Source of the DNA: JAHRVQ01 sp029941905
Lineage (GTDB): Bacteria; Pseudomonadota; Gammaproteobacteria; Pseudomonadales; Azotimanducaceae
Assembly (NCBI GenBank): GCA_029941905.1
Contig: JAPYTQ010000016.1
Coordinates: forward strand, 40,454-104,453
Reading direction: 5' to 3'
Length of the DNA: 64,000 bases
Shown: positions 55,087 to 63,869 of the stretch, piece by piece
Numbering within the stretch: the first letter of the stretch is position 1
Layout: each line of letters starts with the position of its first letter
Program-made: the position numbers and the translations under genes
Notes under the pieces: model-generated
Told to the model about the DNA's origin: nothing
What the model saw: only the letters and a program-made list of their open reading frames with translations
Database searches by the model: none

Positions 55087-55929
55087 TTATCCCATCAGCC
55101 CGAATGAAATCATATTTAGCCAGGATTTTTCTTTACTCTTCACTGACTTTGATTTCTTGAACTGGCCTGACTTATCCAGGGATTTGTGATTCGCATAGTT
55201 GGTTGAAAGTACTTGCAGCGCTTCGTCAGCCAGTTCTGGCATGTCCAGCAAATGGTAGGCTTCAACCATCACCGCCAGAGCGTCGGGAACAGAGGGGGTC
55301 TGCTGGTACTGTTCAAACACGTGTCTTCCCCGGTTTGCAGCGGCGATATAGGCTCCTCGACGGATATAGTATCGTGCAATATTGATCTCCGATTGAGCCA
55401 GCAAATTTCGCAGGTAGATCATTCGCTTCTGCGCATCGGGGGAGTACTTGCTATTGGGGAATCGGCGGATAAGCTGGGAGAAATCGTAAAATGAGTCTTT
55501 AGCCGCGCCAACATCCCTGGATGCGGGATCGATAGGCAAAAATTGCTCGAGAAAGTTCTGGTCCTCTTCAAAAGAAGCCATTCCCCGAAGGTAATAGGCA
55601 TAGTCCACGTTAGGGTGCTGTGGGTGCAGGCGGATGAACCGGTCAGCCGCAGCGCGTGCCGCTTCCGGTTGAGCACTTTTGAAGTAGGCGTAGATAATTT
55701 CCAGTTGTGACTGCTCAGCGAAACGGCCAAACGGAAACCTGGCTTCCAGCAATTGCAGCTTTGAAACGGCGTCCTGGTAGTTTCCCGAGCTCAAGCTGCT
55801 CTGTGCCGACTGGTATGCTTTTAATTCGGTTGTCTCGATGTCCGCAACTTCGTCGCTGGCACAGGCGGTTATCAATAAAATACAGACTATAGGTGCTAGT
55901 ACAACGCGCATACTTCTCTCATTTCTCAT
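55087..55929 (-). CDS. bamD: Outer-membrane assembly lipoprotein BamD
   Basis: 280 residues. Lipobox LLITAC with acceptor Cys23, then TPR units: YQSAQSSLSSGNYQDAVSKL, LEARFPFGRFAEQSQLEIIY, and PQHPNVDYAYYLRG. Subunit of the BAM complex for beta-barrel insertion. It is divergent from rluD by 100 bases, the usual layout. Confidence 0.95.
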   Translation of the reverse strand: MRNERSMRVVLAPIVCILLITACASDEVADIETTELKAYQSAQSSLSSGNYQDAVSKLQLLEARFPFGRFAEQSQLEIIYAYFKSAQPEAARAAADRFIRLHPQHPNVDYAYYLRGMASFEEDQNFLEQFLPIDPASRDVGAAKDSFYDFSQLIRRFPNSKYSPDAQKRMIYLRNLLAQSEINIARYYIRRGAYIAAANRGRHVFEQYQQTPSVPDALAVMVEAYHLLDMPELADEALQVLSTNYANHKSLDKSGQFKKSKSVKSKEKSWLNMISFGLMG

Positions 55930-56029
55930 TCAATGTAATAATTGGTGGCTTTTTTGGGCTGGACTATTTAACCATAGCCACTAAATTTACCCAAGCGAGC
56001 ACGAAACTTAACATCGCAAGCGAGTCGTA

Positions 56030-56983
56030 ATGCCGAACATAATTGTACATTGTGCTGATGTCCCGACCGAACTGTCCTTCAAAAGGTTAGATCGCGTTGC
56101 CGCTATCCTGTTCCCGCAATATTCAAGATCTCGCCTGCAACAATGGATCGACAGTGGCGAGCTCACCGTAGACGGTGAGACAAAAAAACCCCGGCAAAAA
56201 GTTGCGTCCGGTGTAAGGCTGCGTATCGAGGCGACACCGGATGTCTCCAGTTTTGAGCCGCAAGATATTCCCCTTGAAATTGTTTATGAGGATGAAAGCC
56301 TGCTCGTGCTTAACAAACCAGCCGGGTTTGTGGTTCATCCCGGTGCTGGTAACCATGACCGTACGGTATTGAATGCACTGCTCCACTATTGTCCCTCACT
56401 GGAGTCCGTGCCGAGGGCGGGGATAGTGCACCGACTCGATAAAGACACAACCGGGTTGATGGTGGTGACAAAAACCCTCGAGAGCCAGACCTCTTTAGTG
56501 CAACAGTTACAATCCCGGGAGGTAAAGCGGATATATGAGGCGGTCACTTATGGTCTGGTTCGGGGTTCTGGAAAGATCGATGCGAACATCGGGCGTCATC
56601 CTCATATGCGGACCAGAATGTCGGTTCAGGCGAACGGCAGAGAAGCCATTACTAATTATCGCCTGCTGCGGTCTTTCCAATATCACTCCCATGTCGAATT
56701 GTCACTGCAGACCGGAAGAACACATCAAATCAGGGTGCATATGAAATATCTTGGCTGTCCCCTGGTGGGCGACCCAAACTATGGCGGCACCTTCAGAATG
56801 CCAGCGGGTATGGCGGATATGGCATTAGTGGAATGCATCAGGAACTTCCCGCGTCAGGCGCTGCATGCGAAAAGCCTGTCTTTTGTCCACCCTGAAAAAA
56901 ATGAACAGGTACAGTTCGGGATTAAAACTCCTGCCGACATAGCGAACTTGTTGGATCTGCTGGCAAAAGATATGGCTGGGTAG
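56030..56983 (+). CDS. rluD: 23S rRNA pseudouridine synthase RluD
   Basis: 317 residues. N-terminal S4 domain (SRSRLQQWIDSGELTVDG), catalytic HRLDKDTTGLMVV with the essential Asp, and the RTHQIRVHM motif. It makes pseudouridines in 23S helix 69. pgeF starts 6 bases after its stop. Confidence 0.95.
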   Translation: MPNIIVHCADVPTELSFKRLDRVAAILFPQYSRSRLQQWIDSGELTVDGETKKPRQKVASGVRLRIEATPDVSSFEPQDIPLEIVYEDESLLVLNKPAGFVVHPGAGNHDRTVLNALLHYCPSLESVPRAGIVHRLDKDTTGLMVVTKTLESQTSLVQQLQSREVKRIYEAVTYGLVRGSGKIDANIGRHPHMRTRMSVQANGREAITNYRLLRSFQYHSHVELSLQTGRTHQIRVHMKYLGCPLVGDPNYGGTFRMPAGMADMALVECIRNFPRQALHAKSLSFVHPEKNEQVQFGIKTPADIANLLDLLAKDMAG

Positions 56984-56989
56984 CGTCAC

Positions 56990-57739
56990 ATGGCAGCCGA
57001 GCAAATCGAATTCATTCATCCTGTATGGCCTGTCGCCGGTGCCGTCAGTGCGTTGGTGACAACGCGATCAGGCGGGTGTAGCGATGAACCCTATACAAGC
57101 CTTAATCTGGCGACTCATGTTGGTGACGAGCCAGGCCAGGTCAGGTTGAACCGTCAGAGACTGGTCTCGGCGTTGAATATTTTGCACGAACCGGTCTGGC
57201 TAAATCAGGTTCATGGTAATCGAATATACGATGTAAAAAGCGATTCATTCGGCGTTTTACCAGAAGCAGATGCCTGTTACACCCGGGAGCCTGGTCTTGC
57301 GTTGGCCATCATGGTGGCTGACTGCCTGCCAATACTGTTGAGCAGCACCAGTGGCAAAGAGATCGCTGCGGTACATGCAGGTTGGCGAGGTCTGGCAGGT
57401 GGCATTATTCGGCGCGTAGTAGAACATTTTGAATCAGACAGTGACAGCATGGTTGCATGGCTCGGCCCAGCTATCGGACCCTGCCACTACGAGGTTGATG
57501 CATTGGTCAAAGATGAGTTCAACACATCAGCTGCTTTTACCAACACTGGGAAGGAAGATCGCTGGATGATGGACCTGCGCGCCGAGGCATCACAGCAATT
57601 GTTTGATGCGGGTGTCAAACAGGTTTTTGGAGAGGCGCTTTGCACCTTTTGTGAAAATAAGTTTTATTCTTATCGCAGGGATGGTCGCACGGGTAGATTT
57701 GCGGCACTCATCTGGCTGAAGAATCGCGAGTGCGACTAG
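56990..57739 (+). CDS. pgeF: Laccase-domain peptidoglycan editing factor PgeF (YfiH)
   Basis: 249 residues. Copper/zinc-site motifs VWLNQVHGN, AVHAGWRGLAGG and GPCHYEV, then CTFCENKFYSYRRDGRTGR. The family was called polyphenol oxidase; in E. coli it corrects wrongly attached amino acids in peptidoglycan precursors, and relatives phosphorolyse purine nucleosides. Paired with rluD as in many relatives. Confidence 0.94.
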   Translation: MAAEQIEFIHPVWPVAGAVSALVTTRSGGCSDEPYTSLNLATHVGDEPGQVRLNRQRLVSALNILHEPVWLNQVHGNRIYDVKSDSFGVLPEADACYTREPGLALAIMVADCLPILLSSTSGKEIAAVHAGWRGLAGGIIRRVVEHFESDSDSMVAWLGPAIGPCHYEVDALVKDEFNTSAAFTNTGKEDRWMMDLRAEASQQLFDAGVKQVFGEALCTFCENKFYSYRRDGRTGRFAALIWLKNRECD

Positions 57740-57745
57740 CCCATG

Positions 57746-58222
57746 CTAACCTACGCAGTTTTCGCGAATTACCTCTCTGGCTTCATCAGCTTTTGCCTGC
57801 TTCTCGTCTTGGGTAAGAAGCCGGTTCTCGCCATTGTCGTCGTTGACACGAATCCGCCGATGGCCTTCCAATTGGACCAGGTTTCGTTTACCGATCTCAC
57901 AATTCGAGGCTTTTACCGAGGCAATTTTTGCTCTCAACGCGTCTCGTTCTTCTGCTACAAGTGCATCTGGGTCGACAGACGTGTTGTCACTGGCACTATT
58001 TGAAGCTACAGGCTCGGGGGTTTCATCACGGGGCTGAATTGGTTTACCAAAACGCTGGTTTCTGGTTACGAACTCCGCTTGGTACCCGGGCGGGTTCCGC
58101 TCGCCATAGTTAGTGACGCCATTTTCATCCACCCAGGTATAGTAGTCTGCGGCTATCGCAGGAGTTACCGTGAAACTTGCAATTATCAGTATGGAGATCA
58201 ATGTTCTCATGGTACGTCTCAT
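57746..58222 (-). CDS. DUF4124-domain exported protein
   Basis: About 158 residues from ATG 58222, or 154 from 58210. Signal peptide (TLISILIIASFTVTPAIA), then the DUF4124 core YYTWVDENGVTNYGERNPPG, then a long charged helical region with a likely disulfide (ASNCEIGKRN ... RENCVG). Frames reaching 58324 would put 34 non-family residues first and are rejected. It is convergent with pgeF (6 bases). Function unknown; the family is common in gammaproteobacteria. Confidence 0.8.
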   Translation of the reverse strand: MRRTMRTLISILIIASFTVTPAIAADYYTWVDENGVTNYGERNPPGYQAEFVTRNQRFGKPIQPRDETPEPVASNSASDNTSVDPDALVAEERDALRAKIASVKASNCEIGKRNLVQLEGHRRIRVNDDNGENRLLTQDEKQAKADEAREVIRENCVG

Positions 58223-58412
58223 GGTGCTTAATATCAGGGACAATTTAGCCAAGTTTACTGCAAGAATTATTGCTTTTCGACTATTTGAAGCAGCAACTTT
58301 CATAGCCATGGCTGAACGGTGCATTATTCAGTATCAAATGATCTCAAAATGCTAGAGTTTGACAGAATAAGGACGGATGAAAGAGAATGCCGGCCCTTAT
58401 ATGCCCGCTACC

Positions 58413-58456
58413 TAATTGTGAGATCAGCGGGGGTCGGGGCTAATTGTGAGATCAGG
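58413..58456. repeat. 16-bp direct repeat upstream of ilvI
   Basis: CTAATTGTGAGATCAG occurs at 58413-58428 and 58441-58456, exactly 28 bases apart, each followed by a G-rich run. The second copy ends 10 bases before the ilvI start, so it may be an operator or part of a leader. Confidence 0.6.
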
Positions 58457-58466
58457 GGAATCTAAG

Positions 58467-60203
58467 TTGGAAATGTTATCTGGTGGCGACATATTGATTC
58501 GCGGACTCCAGGAGGAAGGTGTCGAGCACATCTTTGGGTATCCGGGCGGCGCGGTTTTGCATATCTATGATGCACTGTTCAAGCAGAACCAGATTAAACA
58601 TGTGCTTGTGCGGCATGAACAAGGTGCAACGCATATGGCGGATGGATATGCCCGCAGTACCGGGCGTCCCGGGGTGGTTTTTGTGACTTCTGGCCCGGGT
58701 GCGACCAATGCTATTACAGGTATTGCCACTGCCTATATGGACTCTATTCCCATGGTTGTCATATCCGGACAGGTTCAGAGTCACCTGATTGGCTCTGATT
58801 CGTTTCAGGAGACTGACATGGTGGGGATCTCAAGGCCCATCGTAAAGCACAGCTTTCTGGTAAAAAGTGCCGGGGAGATACCGGGCGTTCTTAAACGGGC
58901 CTTCTATATCGCAACGACAGGTCGCCCGGGTCCGGTTGTTGTGGATATACCGAAAGATATTACTAATCCAACTGACCTGGTGGAGTATGAGTATCCCAAG
59001 GAACTGACCATACGATCCTACAATCCTGCGACCCGTGGCCATACCGGGCAAATCAAGAAAGCCATGAACATGTTGATCGAAGCAGAGCGGCCAATGATCT
59101 ACAGTGGTGGTGGCGTGATTCAAGGCGAAGGTGCGTCCCTGTTGACGGAACTGGCAAGGTCAACCGGGTTACCGGTGACGAACACATTGATGGGCCTTGG
59201 CAGTTATCCTGGGACCGACAAGCAATTCCTGGGAATGCTGGGTATGCACGGAACCTATGAGGCAAACATGGCCATGCATCATTGCGATTTAATACTGGCT
59301 GTTGGTGCGCGGTTTGATGACCGGGTGACGAATACAATCTCCAAGTTTTGCCCTTATGCAAAAATAATCCACGTTGACGTGGATCCTGCGTCAATTTCGA
59401 AGAATGTCGAGGTTGATGTGCCGATAGTCGGGCCCGCGAGCAGTGTTTTGACGGAGATGATTGCCCTGGCTGAGCTTCTGGTTAAAAAACGAACCAGGGA
59501 GCAGAAAGAACGCCTCACTGAGTGGTGGGATCAAATAGAAGGTTGGCGAAAACAGGACTGCCTCAAGGTTGAGAGAAAACCGGGTAGCTCGGTTATCTTG
59601 CCCCAGGAAGTGGTACAGGCCGTGTACAAAGCCAGTGGCGGTACCTCTTATGTGACCTCCGATGTTGGTCAGCACCAGATGTTCGCCGCGCTATACTATC
59701 CGTTCGATGAACCCCGCAAATGGATTAACTCCGGTGGTCTGGGAACCATGGGGTTTGGGTTGCCTGCCGCGATGGGGGTTCAGATTGCGTTCCCTGATGC
59801 CGTCGTAACCTGCATTACCGGGGACGGGAGTATCCAGATGAACATCCAGGAACTGGCTACCTGTACCCAGTATGACCTGCCGATTAAAATCGTCAGTATC
59901 AACAATAAGGCGTTGGGCATGGTCAAACAGTGGCAGGATATGCAGTATGAAGGTCGGCATTCTCACAGTTATATGGATTCACTTCCGGACTTTGTCAAAC
60001 TGGCGGAATCTTATGGTCATGTTGGTTTTGTCGTCGACCATATTGAAAAGCTGGACGGCGTCCTCGAAGAGGCTTACTCCCTGAAAGACAGGCTGGTCTT
60101 TGTCGATGTGCGCGTTGACCCGGAAGAGCATGTTTATCCCATGCATGTTGCGCCCAATGGTTCCATGCAGGATATGTGGCTGAAAAAGGGAGTACGAACC
60201 TGA
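58467..60203 (+). CDS. ilvI: Acetolactate synthase large subunit
   Basis: 578 residues. TTG at 58467 gives MEMLSGGDILIRG, matching E. coli IlvI (MEMLSGAEM); AGGGGA is eight bases upstream. An earlier GTG at 58446 and ATG at 58473 are less fitting. ThDP glutamate in VRHEQGATHMADG, FAD domain in the centre, ThDP/Mg motif GDGSIQMNIQE. It makes acetolactate in valine, leucine and isoleucine synthesis. Confidence 0.96.
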   Translation: MEMLSGGDILIRGLQEEGVEHIFGYPGGAVLHIYDALFKQNQIKHVLVRHEQGATHMADGYARSTGRPGVVFVTSGPGATNAITGIATAYMDSIPMVVISGQVQSHLIGSDSFQETDMVGISRPIVKHSFLVKSAGEIPGVLKRAFYIATTGRPGPVVVDIPKDITNPTDLVEYEYPKELTIRSYNPATRGHTGQIKKAMNMLIEAERPMIYSGGGVIQGEGASLLTELARSTGLPVTNTLMGLGSYPGTDKQFLGMLGMHGTYEANMAMHHCDLILAVGARFDDRVTNTISKFCPYAKIIHVDVDPASISKNVEVDVPIVGPASSVLTEMIALAELLVKKRTREQKERLTEWWDQIEGWRKQDCLKVERKPGSSVILPQEVVQAVYKASGGTSYVTSDVGQHQMFAALYYPFDEPRKWINSGGLGTMGFGLPAAMGVQIAFPDAVVTCITGDGSIQMNIQELATCTQYDLPIKIVSINNKALGMVKQWQDMQYEGRHSHSYMDSLPDFVKLAESYGHVGFVVDHIEKLDGVLEEAYSLKDRLVFVDVRVDPEEHVYPMHVAPNGSMQDMWLKKGVRT

Positions 60204-60694
60204 TGAAAAGAATTATCTCGGTGTTAATAGAGAATGAAGCCGGTGCCCTGTCACGGGTGATCGGGTTGTTTGCACAACGGAACTACAACATTGAAACCCT
60301 GACCGTTGCGCCAACTGAAGACGCCACGTTATCCAGGCTGACGCTAACCACGGTGGCGAGTGATAAGGAAATTGAACAGATTACCAAGCAACTCAATAAG
60401 CTGATCGAAGTGGTTAAGTTGGTGGATCTCACCGATGGTGAACATATTGAACGGGAGCTGATGTTGATAAAGCTAAAGGCTACTGGTGGCCAAAGGGCAG
60501 AAATCAAGCGAACTGCAGATATATTCAGGGGCCAGATTGTCGATGTCACGAACAACGCATATACAATTCAGTTGACAGGCACGACCGAGAAGTTGGATGC
60601 TTTCATTCGTTCCATGAGCGAGTCGATTGTTCTCGAAGTGGTCCGATCTGGTGTTTCTGGTTTGTCACGAGGCGAGAAGATACTCGCACTGTAA
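60203..60694 (+). CDS. ilvH: Acetolactate synthase small subunit
   Basis: 163 residues. ACT domain at the N-terminus (ISVLIENEAGALSRVIGLFA; RNYNIETLTVAPTED) and C-terminal half with TGTTEKLDAFI. It confers valine feedback control. Its ATG overlaps the ilvI stop (TGATG). In Pseudomonas ilvC follows; here pssA follows after 68 bases. Confidence 0.96.
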   Translation: MKRIISVLIENEAGALSRVIGLFAQRNYNIETLTVAPTEDATLSRLTLTTVASDKEIEQITKQLNKLIEVVKLVDLTDGEHIERELMLIKLKATGGQRAEIKRTADIFRGQIVDVTNNAYTIQLTGTTEKLDAFIRSMSESIVLEVVRSGVSGLSRGEKILAL

Positions 60695-60762
60695 TACAGT
60701 CATTGATATTCAAATGAACAATCTGCTAGTGAATAGCAATAGAGAACTTAGCGGAGAATCAA

Positions 60763-61593
60763 ATGGATCGATCGGACAAGAATTCAAAAGCGTCAGAAGA
60801 GCCAGCCGGTAGTCAGAAGGCTGACGTCGAAAGCACGGTTTCCTCGCTTTTCGAGGTTAAGGACGGTGAGAGAGCGGGATTGCGTCGGGGCATCTATCTG
60901 TTGCCAAACCTGATAACTACCGGTGCATTGTTCTCCGGATTCTACGCTATTATTGCCGCCATGAGCGGTACCCTGGGTAACGCGGCTATTGCCATCGTCA
61001 TTGCCGGGTTCATGGACGCCCTGGATGGTCGGATTGCCAGAATGACCAATACCCAGAGTGAATTCGGAGTCCAGTATGACAGCCTGTCTGATATGGTCGC
61101 TTTCGGTGTTGCACCGGCAGTTTTGATGTTCAGCTGGGTCTTGTCTGATCTGGGTAAAATTGGCTGGATGATTGCTTTTTTGTACATGGCTTGCGCCGCC
61201 CTGCGTTTGGCGCGATTCAACACCAGACCAGACAGCCGCGTGTTTTTCGGTCTTGCCAGCCCTGCGGCTGCAGGCACCATTGCAGCGACAGCCTGGGTAT
61301 GGATTGAATACATGAAGGTCCCGGCAGAGGTGCAGTACGCTGTGCCGCTGGCATTCCTCACCGCTATTCTCGCGTTATTAATGGTGAGCAATATCAGGTA
61401 TTACAGCCCCAAACAGTTAAATATGAAAGAAGGTGTTCCGTTTGCCTATATGCTGGGGATCATTACCTTGTTCGCACTGGTCTTCGCCAATCCTCCGGTT
61501 GCGCTTCTCGTCATCGGCGTTTGTTATACGCTGTCAGGACTCATTCATGCCCTGGTGAGGAAAAGACCACGTCGTCACAAACAACCGGAGTAA
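60763..61593 (+). CDS. pssA: CDP-diacylglycerol-serine O-phosphatidyltransferase
   Basis: 276 residues, about eight hydrophobic helices after a charged N-terminus. The CDP-alcohol phosphotransferase signature runs from DALDGRIARM to QYDSLSDMV (D-x2-DG-x2-AR-x8-G-x3-D-x3-D). It makes phosphatidylserine for phosphatidylethanolamine. The N-terminal 45 residues are hydrophilic and variable. AGCGGAG lies upstream of the ATG. Confidence 0.94.
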   Translation: MDRSDKNSKASEEPAGSQKADVESTVSSLFEVKDGERAGLRRGIYLLPNLITTGALFSGFYAIIAAMSGTLGNAAIAIVIAGFMDALDGRIARMTNTQSEFGVQYDSLSDMVAFGVAPAVLMFSWVLSDLGKIGWMIAFLYMACAALRLARFNTRPDSRVFFGLASPAAAGTIAATAWVWIEYMKVPAEVQYAVPLAFLTAILALLMVSNIRYYSPKQLNMKEGVPFAYMLGIITLFALVFANPPVALLVIGVCYTLSGLIHALVRKRPRRHKQPE

Positions 61594-61622
61594 GATTCTT
61601 TTCCAGCAAGTGGAATGATGAT

Positions 61623-62645
61623 ATGAAAAAAAGACCCTGGCAGTTACCTGAATCGGAAGTCACAGACAAGGCCATTTACCTTAACAGGCGGCAGTTTGTC
61701 CAGGGCACGGCAACAGGATTAGGTTCGCTGGCGCTGTCTGCGCCTGGGGCTTTGGCAAATCTGAAGAACGTCGAGGTGTTGCGTCATAGTTTTCCGCCGC
61801 GCTATGGTGATAAGGCATCTGTCTGGTTAAATTCAAAGGTCGATGCCACCAGACCTGGTGAGTATCGGGTTGACGAAGATGTGACGCCTTATCAGTACAT
61901 TTCCCGGTACAATAATTTCTACGAGTTCGGTACCGACAAGGGTGATCCCCTCGACAATGCGGTGAATTTTCGGACTGATCCCTGGAGCGTTGAGATTTCC
62001 GGTGAGGCTGAGTTAACGGGTGTGTTCACGCTGGAAGATATTCTCAAGCCTCATGATCTGGAGGAAAGGATATATCGCCTGCGCTGTGTGGAGGCATGGT
62101 CAATGGTTGTTCCCTGGATCGGGTTCCCCCTGGGAGATCTTGTAAAGCGCTTTAAACCTACATCGAAAGCCCGCTATGTCCGATTTAAAACCCTGCTTGA
62201 TCCGAGTCAAATGCCCGGCCAACGGAGTACTTTCAGGTCCATCGACTACCCGTATGTTGAAGGGTTGCGCATGGATGAAGCGATGAACGAACTGGCGTTT
62301 CTCAGCGTTGGACTTTATGGCGACGTCCTGCCGCCGCAAAACGGAGCGCCACTGCGATTGGTTGTACCCTGGAAATATGGTTTTAAAAGTATCAAGTCCA
62401 TTGTAAAAATCGAGTTTCTGACTCGGCAACCGAAGACGACCTGGGAACTATCGAATTCCAGGGAGTATGGCTTTTATGCCAATGTTAACCCTGAAGTGAA
62501 TCACCCGCGGTGGAGTCAGGCAACCGAGAGACGCCTGCCCAGTTCGCTTTTTAGTCCCAACCGTCGCGACACGCTTATGTTTAATGGTTATGGGGATCAA
62601 GTCGCTGCTTTGTACAAGGATTTGAATTTAAAAAAGTACTTTTAG
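61623..62645 (+). CDS. msrP: Protein-methionine-sulfoxide reductase catalytic subunit MsrP
   Basis: About 340 residues from ATG 61623. Tat signal (NRRQFVQGTATGLGSLAL), molybdopterin-binding oxidoreductase fold, and the Mo-ligating cysteine in YRLRCVEAWSMVVPW. It repairs oxidised methionines of periplasmic proteins, taking electrons from MsrQ. A longer frame from 61521 lies in pssA and is rejected. Confidence 0.95.
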   Translation: MKKRPWQLPESEVTDKAIYLNRRQFVQGTATGLGSLALSAPGALANLKNVEVLRHSFPPRYGDKASVWLNSKVDATRPGEYRVDEDVTPYQYISRYNNFYEFGTDKGDPLDNAVNFRTDPWSVEISGEAELTGVFTLEDILKPHDLEERIYRLRCVEAWSMVVPWIGFPLGDLVKRFKPTSKARYVRFKTLLDPSQMPGQRSTFRSIDYPYVEGLRMDEAMNELAFLSVGLYGDVLPPQNGAPLRLVVPWKYGFKSIKSIVKIEFLTRQPKTTWELSNSREYGFYANVNPEVNHPRWSQATERRLPSSLFSPNRRDTLMFNGYGDQVAALYKDLNLKKYF

Positions 62646-62671
62646 CAGCTAATAGTCAGTAGTCCTTCAAA

Positions 62672-63262
62672 ATGAAGCGAATTGTAAAACCTCTGTGTTT
62701 TGTCTTAGGTAGTTTGCCGTTCCTGTATTACCTGTGGCAGGTCTACCTGTATTCCCGGGGGCTGAACCACAATTTGAGTGCCGACCCAGGCAAGGCGATT
62801 GTTCATTTCAATGGGACAACGGCACTGATCCTGCTGCTGGTAACGCTTGGCATTACACCACTTTGGAAACTCCTTGGTTTGAACCTTGTCTACCTGCGCA
62901 GGATGGTTGGCCTGTTCGTTTTTTTTTATGCCTGTGTGCATCTTACGGCCTACCTGGTTTTTCTTCTTGAACTGAACTTTGGCGGGTTTGTAACAGATGT
63001 CATCAAAAGACCCTACATTACCGTCGGAATGCTCGCCTTTGCCGGGTTGATTCCACTGGCTGTGACATCTAATCGGTGGTCACAGCAAAAACTCAGACGA
63101 AACTGGAAGCGTTTACACCGGTTGATCTACCTGAGTGCCATATTTGTAATGATTCATATTATTTGGCAGGTGCGTAGTGACTTCACGGAAGCGCTTCTGT
63201 ATAGTGCGCTGCTCTCGTTGCTACTTGGTTATCGGGTAGCTGCATTCTACAGGAATCGCTAG
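62672..63262 (+). CDS. msrQ: MsrQ heme-binding membrane subunit
   Basis: 196 residues, six helices (YedZ/ferric reductase-like). Heme ligand histidines in FFYACVHLTAYLV and KRLHRLIYLSAIFVMIHII; ALILLLVTLGITPLW at the second helix. It passes electrons from the respiratory chain or flavin reductase to MsrP. It is 26 bases downstream of msrP. Confidence 0.94.
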   Translation: MKRIVKPLCFVLGSLPFLYYLWQVYLYSRGLNHNLSADPGKAIVHFNGTTALILLLVTLGITPLWKLLGLNLVYLRRMVGLFVFFYACVHLTAYLVFLLELNFGGFVTDVIKRPYITVGMLAFAGLIPLAVTSNRWSQQKLRRNWKRLHRLIYLSAIFVMIHIIWQVRSDFTEALLYSALLSLLLGYRVAAFYRNR

Positions 63263-63318
63263 ACGAGACGGGCACTCCAGAAGATCGTAAAATAGTTTGT
63301 TTATTTCTCGATTTGAGC

Positions 63319-63346
63319 TTGTAAAGGATCTGGTTGACCGTATAAT
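63319..63346 (+). promoter_or_regulatory. rRNA operon promoter
   Basis: TTGTAA and TATAAT are 16 bases apart; the discriminator ACGCTCCC is G+C-rich, as in stringently controlled rRNA promoters. It lies about 520 bases upstream of 16S. The leader between (63347-63869) has a CTTTTC/GAAAAG hairpin (about 63487) and no gene; the short leftward frame there is not real. Confidence 0.65.
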
Positions 63347-63514
63347 ACGCTCCCTCGATCGGCAAGATGTATTTTAAACAGGTCGAGTTAAGTTGCCAGC
63401 CAGCAACTTAAAAGGATTCTAAGATAGAATCCACAGGCGTACATTTGAAGCAGTTTGGAACCCACTGAATAGTATCGGTGCGGGGCTTTTCGCGCTGAAA
63501 AGAGGTCTGAAATA

Positions 63515-63526
63515 GCTCTTTAAAAA
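63515..63526 (+). promoter_or_regulatory. boxA-type antitermination site
   Basis: GCTCTTTAAAAA resembles boxA (TGCTCTTTAACAA) of rRNA leaders, which recruits NusB-S10. Position between promoter and 16S is right; a boxB or boxC was not pinned down. Confidence 0.65.
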
Positions 63527-63869
63527 TTTGGAAACACGCAATAGGTGTGGGTACTTGTTTAGTTGGATACTTAAATTATCCAGCGCGTTCATAACTTGCT
63601 TCGGCAAGCATGAACAAATAAGTTACCGACATATTATTTGGTTTAAGTTATGGCTCGCGTAAGCGAACATAGCGGACAACATACTTGATAAACGTGAAAC
63701 AGATGGAAGCAATTCCATCATGTCACAACGGTAATTTGAGTTGGAATGCGGAGCTTGTCTTCTTCGAAGGCAAACACTGCATTAATCAGATTTGCGAACT
63801 TAATTCGCAACTAATGTCCCGAGGGAGTTCCAAAAGAACGTAACGAGGGAGATTAGAGATATAACTCTT

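Noticed and set aside
63419..63607. 62-codon leftward frame in the rRNA leader
   Set aside because: It lies in the promoter-boxA-16S leader and matches nothing; the region is explained by the rRNA operon.
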